Shown here: positions 1 to 8,463 of the stretch, in pieces
Position numbering within the stretch: position 1 is the stretch's first letter
Layout of the letters: every line of letters begins with the position of its first letter
Virus record (IMG/VR): IMGVR_UViG_3300049259_000141
Location: 1-55,690 of that record
Strand: one strand, 5' to 3'
Length of the DNA stretch: 55,690 bases
DNA from: a virus
Notes under the pieces: generated by a model
Databases searched by the model: none
What the model saw: only the letters and a program-made list of their open reading frames with translations
Told to the model about the DNA's origin: nothing
Position numbers and translations under genes: made by a program

Positions 1-9
1 GACGTTGAG
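1..9. repeat. Terminal 9-bp redundancy (with 55682-55690)
   Basis: GACGTTGAG occurs at both ends of the window. Counting it once keeps the tail gene in frame, as does counting it twice (9 is a multiple of 3). It supports a circular or circularly permuted map. Confidence 0.85.
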
Positions 10-66
10 CGGCTGCGTGCCGCTCAACGCCGGATCCTGGAATGGCGGATACGTGGGGGCTGTCAC
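1..66 (-). CDS. 5' end of tail-tip/minor tail protein (continues at right end of window)
   Basis: These 22 codons are the N-terminus of the gene that occupies 54470-55690. A GTG at 64-66 lies one base after the stop of the preceding tail gene. The reading frame runs open to base 1 and resumes in frame at base 55690. The last three codons here (CTC AAC GTC) are the same nine bases as the first three at the right end, so they are probably one copy. If so the joined protein is about 425 residues. See the 54470-55690 entry for the function. Confidence 0.8.
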   Translation of the reverse strand, partial: MTAPTYPPFQDPALSGTQPLNV

Positions 67-67
67 A

Positions 68-1255
68 TCACACCGACGTGAATCGGCCGGACGGGGCGAC
101 CTTGGTGACCGTGAGGAACGTGGACGCCGTGTCCATGGTGTACGAACCAGTTCCGACCACGCGCTGAATCGAGGCGACAAACGTTTTCGTCACGGGCGCG
201 CCGGTCAGGTTCTGGAAAATGACCTCGGCCGTGTCGCCCACCGGATACGCGTCCAGGTTCCGGGGGATTATCTTTTCCAGCAGAATGGTGCCGGTCAGGT
301 TGGTGTCCCTGATCCGCATGTCGAAGTCGTTGCTCGGATTGGACACCTGCGCGTGCGCGGCGAACTTCAGAATGAAAGTCGAGTTCCGATCCAAGGTGAC
401 TGTGACGCTCAGCACCTGCGTTTCGGTGTTGGTGATCGCCGCCGACAGCGTGCTGCGGAACTGACCCGCGAGCACCTGGCCCGGCTCGACCACCCACGCG
501 GCACCGTCCCAGTAGTACGGGATATCGCCGACGTACACGCGCTGACCGGTCTGCGGGCTGGTGATGACGCTGGCCGCGTCCGCCGTCGAGCTGGCCAGAG
601 CGCCGCCAACCACGATCCACCCACCGGTGGCGGCCGAGAAGACTTCCAGCCACTTGCGGTCGATACGCCAGATGGCCATGCCGTCGTAGGGCGCGGTGGT
701 CAGCGCGCGGTCGGCCGCGTTGGCCACCGGCAGCACGATCCCCTGCGCCCCGGTGCGAGCGGCGATGGAGGACAGGGTCGGGTTGCTGCTGCCGGCCGGC
801 ACGCTGGCCTGAGAGAGCGGAATGAACGAGTTGGGGACCGCCGGCGGCGACGCGGTGCCCGAGACGCTGGTGCCCTGCACCACGGCCACGGTGGCCGAGT
901 TCAGGCCGGAGGAGTCGAGGAAGTTGTCCTTGATCTGCACGCCGATCAGGTCGATTCGGTTCAGCGTGCCCGAGCTGGCCGTCAACGTCACCGACGCGTT
1001 GGACGGGTTGCACCACTTGTAGTCGCCGACCGAGGCCGCCGAGTCGTTGGTGACCAGGCCGGCGCATGGGCCAACGGTGACGTTCCACGCCGACGGGTTC
1101 GACACGGCCGGCAGGCGGCCGACGAAGCAGCCTTCCCGGGCGGCGAAGGTCAGTGACTGGTGCGCCAGCGCGTCCGCCGTGAACTGGTGCAGCCGGTCGA
1201 GCGCCGCCGCGTAGGTGCCGCCCTGTGTGTATGCCGGTGGACTGGTCGCTACCAC
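68..1255 (-). CDS. Minor tail / baseplate-associated protein
   Basis: This 395-residue protein is probably a virion tail-tip component. The N-terminus (about residues 1-60) has an alanine-rich helical stretch. It is followed by Ser/Thr/Val-rich beta segments typical of tail-tip and receptor-facing proteins. The sequence WYWDG-like surroundings (PYYWDGAAW, about residue 250) and the final 120 residues suggest a beta-sandwich. It lies 19 bases downstream of the distal tail protein candidate and one base upstream of the next tail protein, in the usual order after the tape measure. No catalytic motif is visible. The role is inferred mainly from position. Confidence 0.7.
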   Translation of the reverse strand: MVATSPPAYTQGGTYAAALDRLHQFTADALAHQSLTFAAREGCFVGRLPAVSNPSAWNVTVGPCAGLVTNDSAASVGDYKWCNPSNASVTLTASSGTLNRIDLIGVQIKDNFLDSSGLNSATVAVVQGTSVSGTASPPAVPNSFIPLSQASVPAGSSNPTLSSIAARTGAQGIVLPVANAADRALTTAPYDGMAIWRIDRKWLEVFSAATGGWIVVGGALASSTADAASVITSPQTGQRVYVGDIPYYWDGAAWVVEPGQVLAGQFRSTLSAAITNTETQVLSVTVTLDRNSTFILKFAAHAQVSNPSNDFDMRIRDTNLTGTILLEKIIPRNLDAYPVGDTAEVIFQNLTGAPVTKTFVASIQRVVGTGSYTMDTASTFLTVTKVAPSGRFTSV

Positions 1256-1274
1256 AGCGGCCCCCTTTCATTGG

Positions 1275-2192
1275 TCACTTGAACGTGCTCCGCCAGTCGA
1301 GGCGCAGGCTCGCCGCCGGATCGTAGGCGGCGAGGCTGTCTGTCCATCGGATCGTGTTCACGCCCGGCGCGAGAGTGAATGGCCGACCGATCAGCCGAAT
1401 GTTACCGGGACTCACCGAGCCGGTGTTCGAGTCGATCACCACGGTCGATCCTGCGGCCACGGCCGCGTTCACCTGGAATGACTGGCCGGTGGTCACGTTG
1501 GTGACGGTCGGGAAGTTCACGGGGCCGGTGATGGTGAACACGGGATAGGCCGGTGAATCTCCCTGGTTGGTGGCCTGCATGACGCCACCGGGATTGGCCG
1601 ACGACCCGTAGGTGTAACTGTACGTCTTGTCATAGGTACGCCCGGTGATTAGGGCGGGGTTGACCAGGCCGACGCTGGCGTTCTCGCCGCCGCCCGACAG
1701 GTACTTCCACGGCGTAGCCGCTACCAGCGAGTAGGCGATTCCGATCGCCAGACCGCCAGGCACGCCGGACGGCACGGTCGTGGTGGCCAGCTTGCCGGTG
1801 GGCCGGGTGATCAGCGCGAGCGTCAGGCCGTAGCCGAAGTCGTACCACTCGAAGATCACCGGCTGCTTGGCCGCCAAAATCGTCCGCTGCGCCGCCACCT
1901 TCTGCCACAGCAGCTGCGGGGTGGGAGCGACGATTAGGGCTTTCACGTCCACCGTGCGGGGCCCGATCGACTGCGGCCCGATTAGTCCGCCGTCCCGGCC
2001 GCCTGCCTGGTCGATCGGCGTGACGAAGTCGAGGCCGTGCACACCCTCGGGGTCGGCGCAGATGGTGAACGTGCCGTCGGCGTGACGGGTGTTGTACACG
2101 AAGTCGACGGCGGACGCGGTGAAGAGCGGGCCGACGCGGTACTGCGCGGTCACCGCCGGCACCGGGAAGCTGGCCCAGGTGTTGGCTACCAC
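1275..2192 (-). CDS. Distal tail (Dit-like) protein
   Basis: This 305-residue protein follows the tape measure gene directly, which is the usual place of the siphovirus distal tail protein that joins tube to baseplate. The GTG at 2190-2192 is chosen because it sits one base after the tape measure stop and follows a G-rich ribosome site (GGGGGTG). The N-terminal third carries the pattern of Dit-type tail components: a short beta-rich start, then a VDVKALIVA strand and a LLWQKVAAQRTIL helix near residue 110. The C-terminal half is beta-rich and may be a galectin-like or carbohydrate-binding fold. That last point is inference. Confidence 0.7.
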   Translation of the reverse strand: MVANTWASFPVPAVTAQYRVGPLFTASAVDFVYNTRHADGTFTICADPEGVHGLDFVTPIDQAGGRDGGLIGPQSIGPRTVDVKALIVAPTPQLLWQKVAAQRTILAAKQPVIFEWYDFGYGLTLALITRPTGKLATTTVPSGVPGGLAIGIAYSLVAATPWKYLSGGGENASVGLVNPALITGRTYDKTYSYTYGSSANPGGVMQATNQGDSPAYPVFTITGPVNFPTVTNVTTGQSFQVNAAVAAGSTVVIDSNTGSVSPGNIRLIGRPFTLAPGVNTIRWTDSLAAYDPAASLRLDWRSTFK

Positions 2193-2193
2193 G

Positions 2194-5100
2194 TCACACC
2201 CCCGAGACCGCGAGCAGGTTGGGGTTGATGCCGGCCTGCACGCCCAGTTGGCTGACACCGAGCAGGCTCGCGCCGCTGGACAACGCTGCCGCGCCGTTCT
2301 TCAGCACCGCATCGGCGAACTGGTTCACGTCCGTCCCCTGCTGCATGAGGTTGGTCTGGTTGACAGTGTAGTTGACACCGCCCGCCGGATTGGTGGTCAG
2401 ACTGTTCGCCGCCGCGCTGATCCCGTTCGCCACGGCTGTCGTGTTGACGGTGGGGTTCAGGATCGGCGACAGGCCGTCGAGGCCCGCCTGCGCCAGGTCG
2501 CCGGCGGCCGCACCCACCAGGCCGCGCGCGTCGCGCAGAGCGTTGGCCAGGCCGGCGGCCACGTCCTGACCGATCGAGTACGTCTCGCGGGACGGGCTGT
2601 GGCTGTTGAACCCCGAGGTGAAGCCCCCGAGGATGTCACCGACAAGGCCCTTCACCCATCCCAGGATGTTGCCTACGATGGACTTGAGTCCATTGAGTAG
2701 TCCATTTAGGGCGTCAACGCCGACCTGATACAGCTTGTTGCCCAGATTTCCGATCGCGTTGATGACGTTGCCCGGCAGGCTGCGCACAAAGCTGAGAACA
2801 TTAGCCACACCATTGTTGAATGCCGAAAGCGCTTGCGACCACACGTTCGCTCCCCATGAGATAATGAGGCCAACAAGCTGCTGCACTGCGGAAATGACGC
2901 GATTGGGAAGCGTCGCGGCGAACTGAATAACAGCCCCAACCCCGTTAAGAAATGCGATGTTGGCCTGAACCCAGACGCCAATTCCCCAGTTGTAGATGTC
3001 GATCGCGAGTGAGATAAGCGCGTCGATAATCTGTCCAGGAACCGTCGTGACGAAGGTGATAACCGCGTCGAATGCGGTCGTGAATCCGCTGATCAGGGTC
3101 AGGCCGAAGTTCACGCTGAACAAACCGATGTCCGTGATCAGGACGCCGACGGCGTTGACCACGTTCTGTGGCAGATCGATGAAGAATCGAAGGATCGCAC
3201 CAACGGCGAACCCGAAGTCGAATGCCAACTGCGAGATGAACGCGCCGGCTTGCGCGGGGATCGCAGCGATGAACGCCAGCACCTGCCCGGGGAGGGCGAT
3301 AAAGAAACTGATGATCGACAAGACTGCGGTACCGACGAACGTGACGACTGCGTTGAACCCATCGGCGAAGAACTGTCCGACAGCGCCAATGGCAGACGAC
3401 ACGGCAGAGCCAATGGCAGTTCCGATGCCGACGAAGAATGACACAACACCATTCCAGATGCCCTCGACGAAGGCGACCGCCACCCCGAATGCGTTCGCGA
3501 TCGTCGTGCCGAGGAACACGAAGAACTGGCCGATGGCGTCGAGGGCCGCGCCGACGGCAGCCTTGATCTTGTCGAAATTCAGGATGATCAGGATCACGGC
3601 AGTCACCACGGCGGCGACGATGGCGGCGACCAAACCCACCGTGCCGGCGGCGATCAGTGTGGTCACCACGGTCACGATCGGCACCAGGATGTTGAGCGCG
3701 CCGGCGAGCGCGATAGCCCCGAGCGCGATGTTCGCGAACAGCTCCGGGTGCGCGCCGATCGCCGTCAGCAGCCCCGACAGCAGCGGTGCCAGCACGTTGA
3801 TCGCCGACACCAGGTCATCCCCCAGGGCTTTGGCGAAGGCGGCGATGTCCGGGGCGTGGTCGGCCAGGATCTGACCGAGCGACTGCAAGAGGGCCAGGAA
3901 CACCTGCCCGGCGCTGGCCGCGATCTGCTGCATGGCTTGCCCCAGCGCGGTGATTGCCGCCTGTCCCTGGGCGGTGGCCAGGAAGGCGCGCAGGGCGTTC
4001 GTCAGGTCGAACAGCAGGCCGAGGATGCCAGCGCCGCCGCCGAACGCTCCGAGCAGTGTGTTCAGGATGCTCAGCACGTTCGCGATGATGTGGCCGAGCT
4101 CTTCGAAGGCGGCCACGCCGAGGGTGATGAAGTTGCCCAGCGCGCCCGACTCGCGCGCGCGGGCGACGAAGTCGGCGACCTTCTGCGCGGCGGCTGCGGC
4201 CCCGCCGGTGACGTTGGCGAAGGCCTCGGCCCCGACGGTGCCGAGGTCGCGGAAGATCGACAGCACCGAGGGCAAGGCCTGCAAGAGGTTGGCGACGCCG
4301 GCCTGTGCCGCCCCGAAGGCGGTCGCCAGGTCGTTTTTGACGGTGGCGGCGGAGAAGAACGCCGTCACCTGCTGCGCACCCGAGTTCAGCACCGTGGCCA
4401 TGCCGGACAGGCCGGTGTTCAGGATGGGGAGCAGCTGGCTGCCGAGGGTGCGCACCGCGTTACCGAGGCCTTCGAACAGCTGCTGCTGCACGTCGAGCTT
4501 GAGTTGGTCGAGCTGCGGCTTGATACCGGCGATTGCCTGCGCCGTGTCGCGGGCGGACGGTGCCAGCTTGGCCAGGTCCTGGCCGAACTTGTCTGTACCA
4601 ATGTCCTTGATGGCCTGGCCGAAGCCGGACACGCCGATCTTGAGGGCGGCGATGGCGGTCACGCCGGCGAACACGACGCCAGGCAGCACGCCGAGCGCGC
4701 CGGACAAGTTGATCACTGACGTGGCCGCCTGCGCCGCGCCGACCACGATCGAGGACCACTTGGACACCGAGAACACCGAGGAGAAGAACCCCGAGGCGAA
4801 CCCGTTGAACGCGCCCTGAAGGCCTGAAAGCTTCGAACGCAGGCCGGTGGCGAAGGTCTCGAAGTCGGCTTCGGCAGTCTTCGGATCGACCTTCGGCTTG
4901 ATCGTTGACTCGCGACTGGCAATCTCTGCGGCGAGTTTGACCTTCGCGGCCAGTGCGCCGGCGTCGATGTCGAGCCCGATCTTGATCTTGCTTACTTCGG
5001 CCTTGGCCTTCTCGACCGCGATCTGCACCGACTCGACGAAGCCGTTGTCGTCGAGTTCGATCTTCACCTTGAGTGCCGGCACATCCGCCTGCGCCAGCGT

Positions 5101-5475
5101 CAGTGACTTGCGCACCTCTTCGGCCAGCTGCGCCTGATCGACGCCGGCGACGCCCAGTTCAACCCCGAACTTGACGTCGCCGGCAATCGCCTGCGCCTTC
5201 TTCACCTCGGCCTCAACGGCGGGAATGAACCCGTCGTCGTTCAGCTCGACGCTGATCTTCAGATTGCCGGCCGTGGCCTTGGCCGCCTTGATCGCGTCCT
5301 GCAACTTGCGGGCCAGCGACGCCGTGTCGACGCTCAGGGCAAGCTGTGAGGTGGCCGCCTCGCGCACGGCGGCTTCGACCTTGCTGCGGATCTCCTCGGC
5401 CAGCCCGGTGTCATCGGCCGTGATCTCGACGCCCAATTCGCCGATAATCTTGGCCAATTTAGCCACCTCCCCCAT
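2194..5475 (-). CDS. Tail tape measure protein
   Basis: At 1093 residues this is by far the longest tail gene, and it follows the frameshifted chaperone pair. Tape measure proteins set tail length and are ejected into the cell. The first 190 residues contain about six degenerate beta-alpha repeats of 27-35 residues (strands such as SVELNDDGF and KIELDDNGF, each followed by an Ala/Lys/Glu helix). The middle (about 540-720) is strongly hydrophobic with several possible membrane segments. The rest is helical, ending with an HSPSRE-type motif common in tape measures. ATG 5475 is the longest start. A TTG at 5457 is better spaced from the ribosome site GGGGGAGG and is a real alternative. Confidence 0.95.
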   Translation of the reverse strand: MGEVAKLAKIIGELGVEITADDTGLAEEIRSKVEAAVREAATSQLALSVDTASLARKLQDAIKAAKATAGNLKISVELNDDGFIPAVEAEVKKAQAIAGDVKFGVELGVAGVDQAQLAEEVRKSLTLAQADVPALKVKIELDDNGFVESVQIAVEKAKAEVSKIKIGLDIDAGALAAKVKLAAEIASRESTIKPKVDPKTAEADFETFATGLRSKLSGLQGAFNGFASGFFSSVFSVSKWSSIVVGAAQAATSVINLSGALGVLPGVVFAGVTAIAALKIGVSGFGQAIKDIGTDKFGQDLAKLAPSARDTAQAIAGIKPQLDQLKLDVQQQLFEGLGNAVRTLGSQLLPILNTGLSGMATVLNSGAQQVTAFFSAATVKNDLATAFGAAQAGVANLLQALPSVLSIFRDLGTVGAEAFANVTGGAAAAAQKVADFVARARESGALGNFITLGVAAFEELGHIIANVLSILNTLLGAFGGGAGILGLLFDLTNALRAFLATAQGQAAITALGQAMQQIAASAGQVFLALLQSLGQILADHAPDIAAFAKALGDDLVSAINVLAPLLSGLLTAIGAHPELFANIALGAIALAGALNILVPIVTVVTTLIAAGTVGLVAAIVAAVVTAVILIILNFDKIKAAVGAALDAIGQFFVFLGTTIANAFGVAVAFVEGIWNGVVSFFVGIGTAIGSAVSSAIGAVGQFFADGFNAVVTFVGTAVLSIISFFIALPGQVLAFIAAIPAQAGAFISQLAFDFGFAVGAILRFFIDLPQNVVNAVGVLITDIGLFSVNFGLTLISGFTTAFDAVITFVTTVPGQIIDALISLAIDIYNWGIGVWVQANIAFLNGVGAVIQFAATLPNRVISAVQQLVGLIISWGANVWSQALSAFNNGVANVLSFVRSLPGNVINAIGNLGNKLYQVGVDALNGLLNGLKSIVGNILGWVKGLVGDILGGFTSGFNSHSPSRETYSIGQDVAAGLANALRDARGLVGAAAGDLAQAGLDGLSPILNPTVNTTAVANGISAAANSLTTNPAGGVNYTVNQTNLMQQGTDVNQFADAVLKNGAAALSSGASLLGVSQLGVQAGINPNLLAVSGV

Positions 5476-5537
5476 GAGCTGCTAGGAGGAGCGACGGCAG
5501 CGTCTGGCCGGTCTGTCCGGACACCGCCGCCACCTCC

Positions 5538-5846
5538 TTACTGCTCCTCGGCCAGCTTGGCCCAATCGCCCATCTGCGCGATCTGCTCGGGTTCGAGTCC
5601 CCACGTTTCCCGGTCGGGCGCGATGGTGACGGCGTGCTGGTCGACCACCTGGCGTGCCTTCTTGAGAACTTCGTGTGGTGCTGCTGTCCACAGCGCGTAC
5701 ACCGCATCAAGCCACTGGGGCAGCGGGGTGTGCAAGTCGATACGATTGAGGAGCAGCTGGCCGCGAAGGTACGGCCCGAGCGTTCGGTCTTCGGTGAGCC
5801 CGAGTATCAGGATCACCTCACCGTAGGGCGGTCTGCCGCTTCCCCG
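5538..5846 (-). CDS. Frameshift extension of tail assembly chaperone (T domain)
   Basis: This reading frame overlaps the end of the 5813-6397 gene and has no convincing start or ribosome site of its own. It encodes about 101 residues rich in helix (TAAPHEVLKKARQVVDQ). As in lambda G/GT, it is probably made only as a fusion after ribosomes slip back one base. The frames overlap over 5813-5924. The likeliest slip is on CGGGGAA (5846-5840), just before the zero-frame end, giving a fusion of about 286 residues. That heptamer does not fit the classical X XXY YYZ rule well, so the exact site is uncertain. Confidence 0.75.
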   Translation of the reverse strand, partial: RGSGRPPYGEVILILGLTEDRTLGPYLRGQLLLNRIDLHTPLPQWLDAVYALWTAAPHEVLKKARQVVDQHAVTIAPDRETWGLEPEQIAQMGDWAKLAEEQ

Positions 5847-6397
5847 ATCAGCCACTGCCACAGCTTCATGATCGTCTTGGCTTCGACGACCAGATCGTTG
5901 TCGCCGTCCATCAGCTCGACCCAACGACGGCGGCTGCTGCCGGCGGCGAAGTCGGTGTACTTCTCGGCGTCGGTGAACGGGTGCACGGTGCCGTCGGGGG
6001 CGAGGAACTGCGGCGCTTCGTTCTCTTCGTCGAGGCCACCCACGATGGCGTGCACCGGCTCATCGTCGCTCGCGATCTCGTCCGCGAAAGACGGCCACAC
6101 GGCCAGCTCGTTGACGGTCACGTGCGCCTCGCGCGGCAGGGGCTGCGGCGACCACTCCAGTGGCGTGCCGTCGCTGTCGTCGAGCATGGTCCGGATGGTG
6201 TTTTTCACCAGGGTCAGCGATTCGACGGCCGTCCGGTCGTTCGAGGCGAGCTTGTTGATCCGCGCGATGGCGAACGTGTCGACCATCGGATACGCGAGGA
6301 AGCTGTGCGGAACTGGCGTGTTGCCGTCCCAGAAATCGATCTCGAAATCGACCTTCTTGGAGCCGGTCGGCCGGTCGGAGAACCTCTTACTTGCCAT
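5813..6397 (-). CDS. Tail assembly chaperone (G-like)
   Basis: This 194-residue protein lies immediately before the tape measure region. Its 3' end overlaps a second frame, the hallmark of the G/GT chaperone pair that coats and helps fold the tape measure. The ATG at 6397 follows a good ribosome site (AAGGGGA). The N-terminus is basic (KRFSDRPTGSKK) and the rest mixed alpha/beta, ending in a helical MKLWQWLIGEA segment where slippage is expected. The function is assigned from position and frame architecture rather than from a conserved motif. Confidence 0.8.
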   Translation of the reverse strand: MASKRFSDRPTGSKKVDFEIDFWDGNTPVPHSFLAYPMVDTFAIARINKLASNDRTAVESLTLVKNTIRTMLDDSDGTPLEWSPQPLPREAHVTVNELAVWPSFADEIASDDEPVHAIVGGLDEENEAPQFLAPDGTVHPFTDAEKYTDFAAGSSRRRWVELMDGDNDLVVEAKTIMKLWQWLIGEAADRPTVR

Positions 6398-6420
6398 TGT
6401 TTCGTCCCCTTTTCAGTGGT

Positions 6421-6819
6421 TCACCCGGCAGCATAGATCATGGCGCGGTCAATAAAGTAGGTTGGCTGCGTGCCGGGGTGTTGGACGCGCTTCGCGAACA
6501 CGATCTGTCCGCTGCTCGTCACGAAGCGCAGGTACTTTTTGTTGCGCGCGGCAATCTCGTGTGCCCGGGTGCCGTAGTTCACGTACTGCGTGTAGTCGAT
6601 CTTCTTGGATCCGACCAGCACCGTCACCGAGCCTCGAACGTACGAACGCTGCTTGCGGATCGTCGACAGCAGATAGCCCGTGCGGACCGGCACGTAGGCG
6701 CGCATCACCGTCTGCACGCGGGTGGCCCGTCGGTCGAGGTCCGCCATGATGGGGCCGTTCTTCGACCGCACGTAGGCGGAGACGGCCGGCCCGTCGATTG
6801 TCAGCCTGGTCAGTTTCAC
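6421..6819 (-). CDS. HK97 gp10-like head-tail connector / neck protein
   Basis: This 132-residue protein has the small, basic, two-part organisation of the HK97 gp10 family: an N-terminal helix with DLDRRATRVQTVM, then a TGYLLSTI segment and a beta-rich YVNYGTRAHEI motif. The (V)NYGTxxH pattern is a family hallmark. These proteins sit at the head-tail joint. It lies between the tail-terminator candidate and the chaperones. Confidence 0.8.
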   Translation of the reverse strand: MKLTRLTIDGPAVSAYVRSKNGPIMADLDRRATRVQTVMRAYVPVRTGYLLSTIRKQRSYVRGSVTVLVGSKKIDYTQYVNYGTRAHEIAARNKKYLRFVTSSGQIVFAKRVQHPGTQPTYFIDRAMIYAAG

Positions 6820-6820
6820 G

Positions 6821-7360
6821 TCACACCAGCGCGGCCGTGACGACCACCTGGCCCTCGACGCCGATCAGGCCACCCTGTGGGCCTACGGGGATGATCGCGC
6901 CGACGCCGGCGGTGAGGATGCCCATGGGGCCGTCCGGGGACACGGCGCGTGTCGCCCACTCGAACAGGGCCTGCGAGACCAGGCCGGCGTCCCGCATGGT
7001 CTGCAACCCGACCGCTGTGATCATCTCCTGCGTGGGGGGCTTCATGTTCGGGCCCGACCCGGTGGGCGTGGCCGCGCACCGGATCACCTGCACAGTGAGC
7101 GCGACGTGCCGTAGCGCGGTCGCCTTCAGCATGCCCGGCGTGGTCGGCGTCTGCGCCGGCACGTCGATGTCGATGCCGGTCAGCGACACGGTGAACTGGT
7201 CGCAGTCCCAGGCCACAAGCCGGATGTCGCCGCCGCTGATCACCTGCCGGGCCGGCAGCGGCTCAGTGTCGGTGGCCACGCTGTAGGCCTGCTGCACGTA
7301 GTCGAACAGGGACTGCGCGAGCTGCTTCGTGTTCAGCCCCTGGCCGGTCGGCGCGGTCAC
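6821..7360 (-). CDS. Tail terminator / tail completion candidate
   Basis: This 179-residue protein starts with GTG overlapping the stop of the preceding gene (GTGA). It has an N-terminal helix (residues 8-30) followed by mixed beta strands, a layout compatible with tail terminator or neck proteins, and sits where that gene is normally found (after the connector, before gp10-like). No diagnostic motif is visible, so the assignment rests on size and order. Confidence 0.6.
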   Translation of the reverse strand: MTAPTGQGLNTKQLAQSLFDYVQQAYSVATDTEPLPARQVISGGDIRLVAWDCDQFTVSLTGIDIDVPAQTPTTPGMLKATALRHVALTVQVIRCAATPTGSGPNMKPPTQEMITAVGLQTMRDAGLVSQALFEWATRAVSPDGPMGILTAGVGAIIPVGPQGGLIGVEGQVVVTAALV

Positions 7361-7608
7361 CGGTCACTCAACTTGGCCAGAGCCTCGGCGAGATCGCTCG
7401 CCTTCTTGCGCGTGGGCGGCTTCTTGGCCACGGTCTTCTTGGGCGCAGGCGGCACGCTCACCGCCTCGACCGGCACGTCGGGCGGCTGCTGTACCGGCGG
7501 CGTCGGCGCGTCCACCACGACGCCACCAGGGGCCAGGAACACAGGGGCCCGCCAGTTGTGCGGGTGCTGCGCGCTGTCGTACGGAGCCTTCGGATCGATG
7601 TGCGTCAC
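7357..7608 (-). CDS. Small Pro/Lys-rich structural-operon protein
   Basis: This 83-residue protein has a short aromatic start, a Pro/Val-rich middle (residues 30-55) and a strongly basic tail (KKTVAKKPPTRKK) ending in a short helix. It overlaps the next gene by four bases (GTGA). Similar small proteins between connector genes are common in actinophages and usually have no known role. Confidence 0.65.
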   Translation of the reverse strand: MTHIDPKAPYDSAQHPHNWRAPVFLAPGGVVVDAPTPPVQQPPDVPVEAVSVPPAPKKTVAKKPPTRKKASDLAEALAKLSDR

Positions 7609-7617
7609 GGTCGTCCC

Positions 7618-8406
7618 CTACCGTTGCGTCACCGGGAGATCCGGTGACCAGATCTGCGCCCGCTGCTTGCGGGACTCAGGATTGATCGCCGACAGCCAGA
7701 GATCGACCGAGATCAGGCCGGTACGGCCCTTGTCGAGGAACTGCTGCGGGTCGATCACCGTCATGGTGATGCCTTCGCGGCTCACCGAGGTGGTGCGGTT
7801 GGGCAGCTGGCAGTTGTCCAGACCGTACATGTCCTTGGCGAACTCGGTCCCCAGCGCCACGCACGCCTCGACACCGCCCATCGGCGGCGGCGTGCCGTAC
7901 TGGTAGACGATCACCGTCTCGTCACCGCACACCGGCCAGCCGTGGCCGTCGGTGCGCCGCAGCCAGTTGTCCCGGGTCAGCTCGAAGTCGGCGAAAGCGT
8001 TGCCGCCGATGGTGACCGAGACTATCGACGTCACCTCGGATCGGGGCAGCTTGATGGCGAACGGCCGGGCGATGTGCGAGCCGCCCCATCCGAGCGGCGG
8101 GTACAGCCAAGAGCCGGACCAGCTGCCGAACAGCCAGCACTCGCAGAAGCCCCAGGTCCGCGAGTACGGCCACGTGCCACGGCCGGCGGTCTGGCCGGTC
8201 GACCGCAAGGTGACGGTCTCCTCGCAGCCCACACCGAGCCAGCGTCGGCCGGTGAGCATCCACAGGATCTCTGACGCCAGCTGCAAGGGGCGCAGCCACT
8301 GATCATCATCGGTGATCCCGGTGTCCTCCTTGACCTTGTCCGGGACGTCACCAGGGGTAGCCCACGGCCCGCACAGGACCGCGCTGGTCGGTGCTGGCGT
8401 GGCCAT
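7618..8406 (-). CDS. Head-tail adaptor / connector protein
   Basis: This 262-residue protein follows the capsid region. The first 60 residues (PGDVPDKVKEDTGITD, then a helix with LQLASEILWMLTGR) match the usual start of actinophage head-tail adaptors that bind the portal. The middle is rich in Trp, Cys and Gly (residues 75-110). The C-terminal part contains EFAKDMYGLDNCQLP, a helix-Cys motif typical of this group. The ATG at 8406 has a ribosome site (CAGGGAG) nine bases upstream. Confidence 0.8.
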   Translation of the reverse strand: MATPAPTSAVLCGPWATPGDVPDKVKEDTGITDDDQWLRPLQLASEILWMLTGRRWLGVGCEETVTLRSTGQTAGRGTWPYSRTWGFCECWLFGSWSGSWLYPPLGWGGSHIARPFAIKLPRSEVTSIVSVTIGGNAFADFELTRDNWLRRTDGHGWPVCGDETVIVYQYGTPPPMGGVEACVALGTEFAKDMYGLDNCQLPNRTTSVSREGITMTVIDPQQFLDKGRTGLISVDLWLSAINPESRKQRAQIWSPDLPVTQR

Positions 8407-8463
8407 GGGCTACTCCCTGGTTCGGTCCGGCCGAGGGGACGTTTCGGCCAGTCTATGGCGAGA

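Noticed and set aside
1-9. Nine-base end repeat as a cos overhang
   Set aside because: It splits a tail gene far from the terminase, where cos sites normally lie; more likely an assembly overlap.
2360-2385. TTGACA/GTTGACACC within the tape measure gene as a promoter
   Set aside because: On the plus strand, inside a coding region, no downstream plus-strand gene and no matching context.
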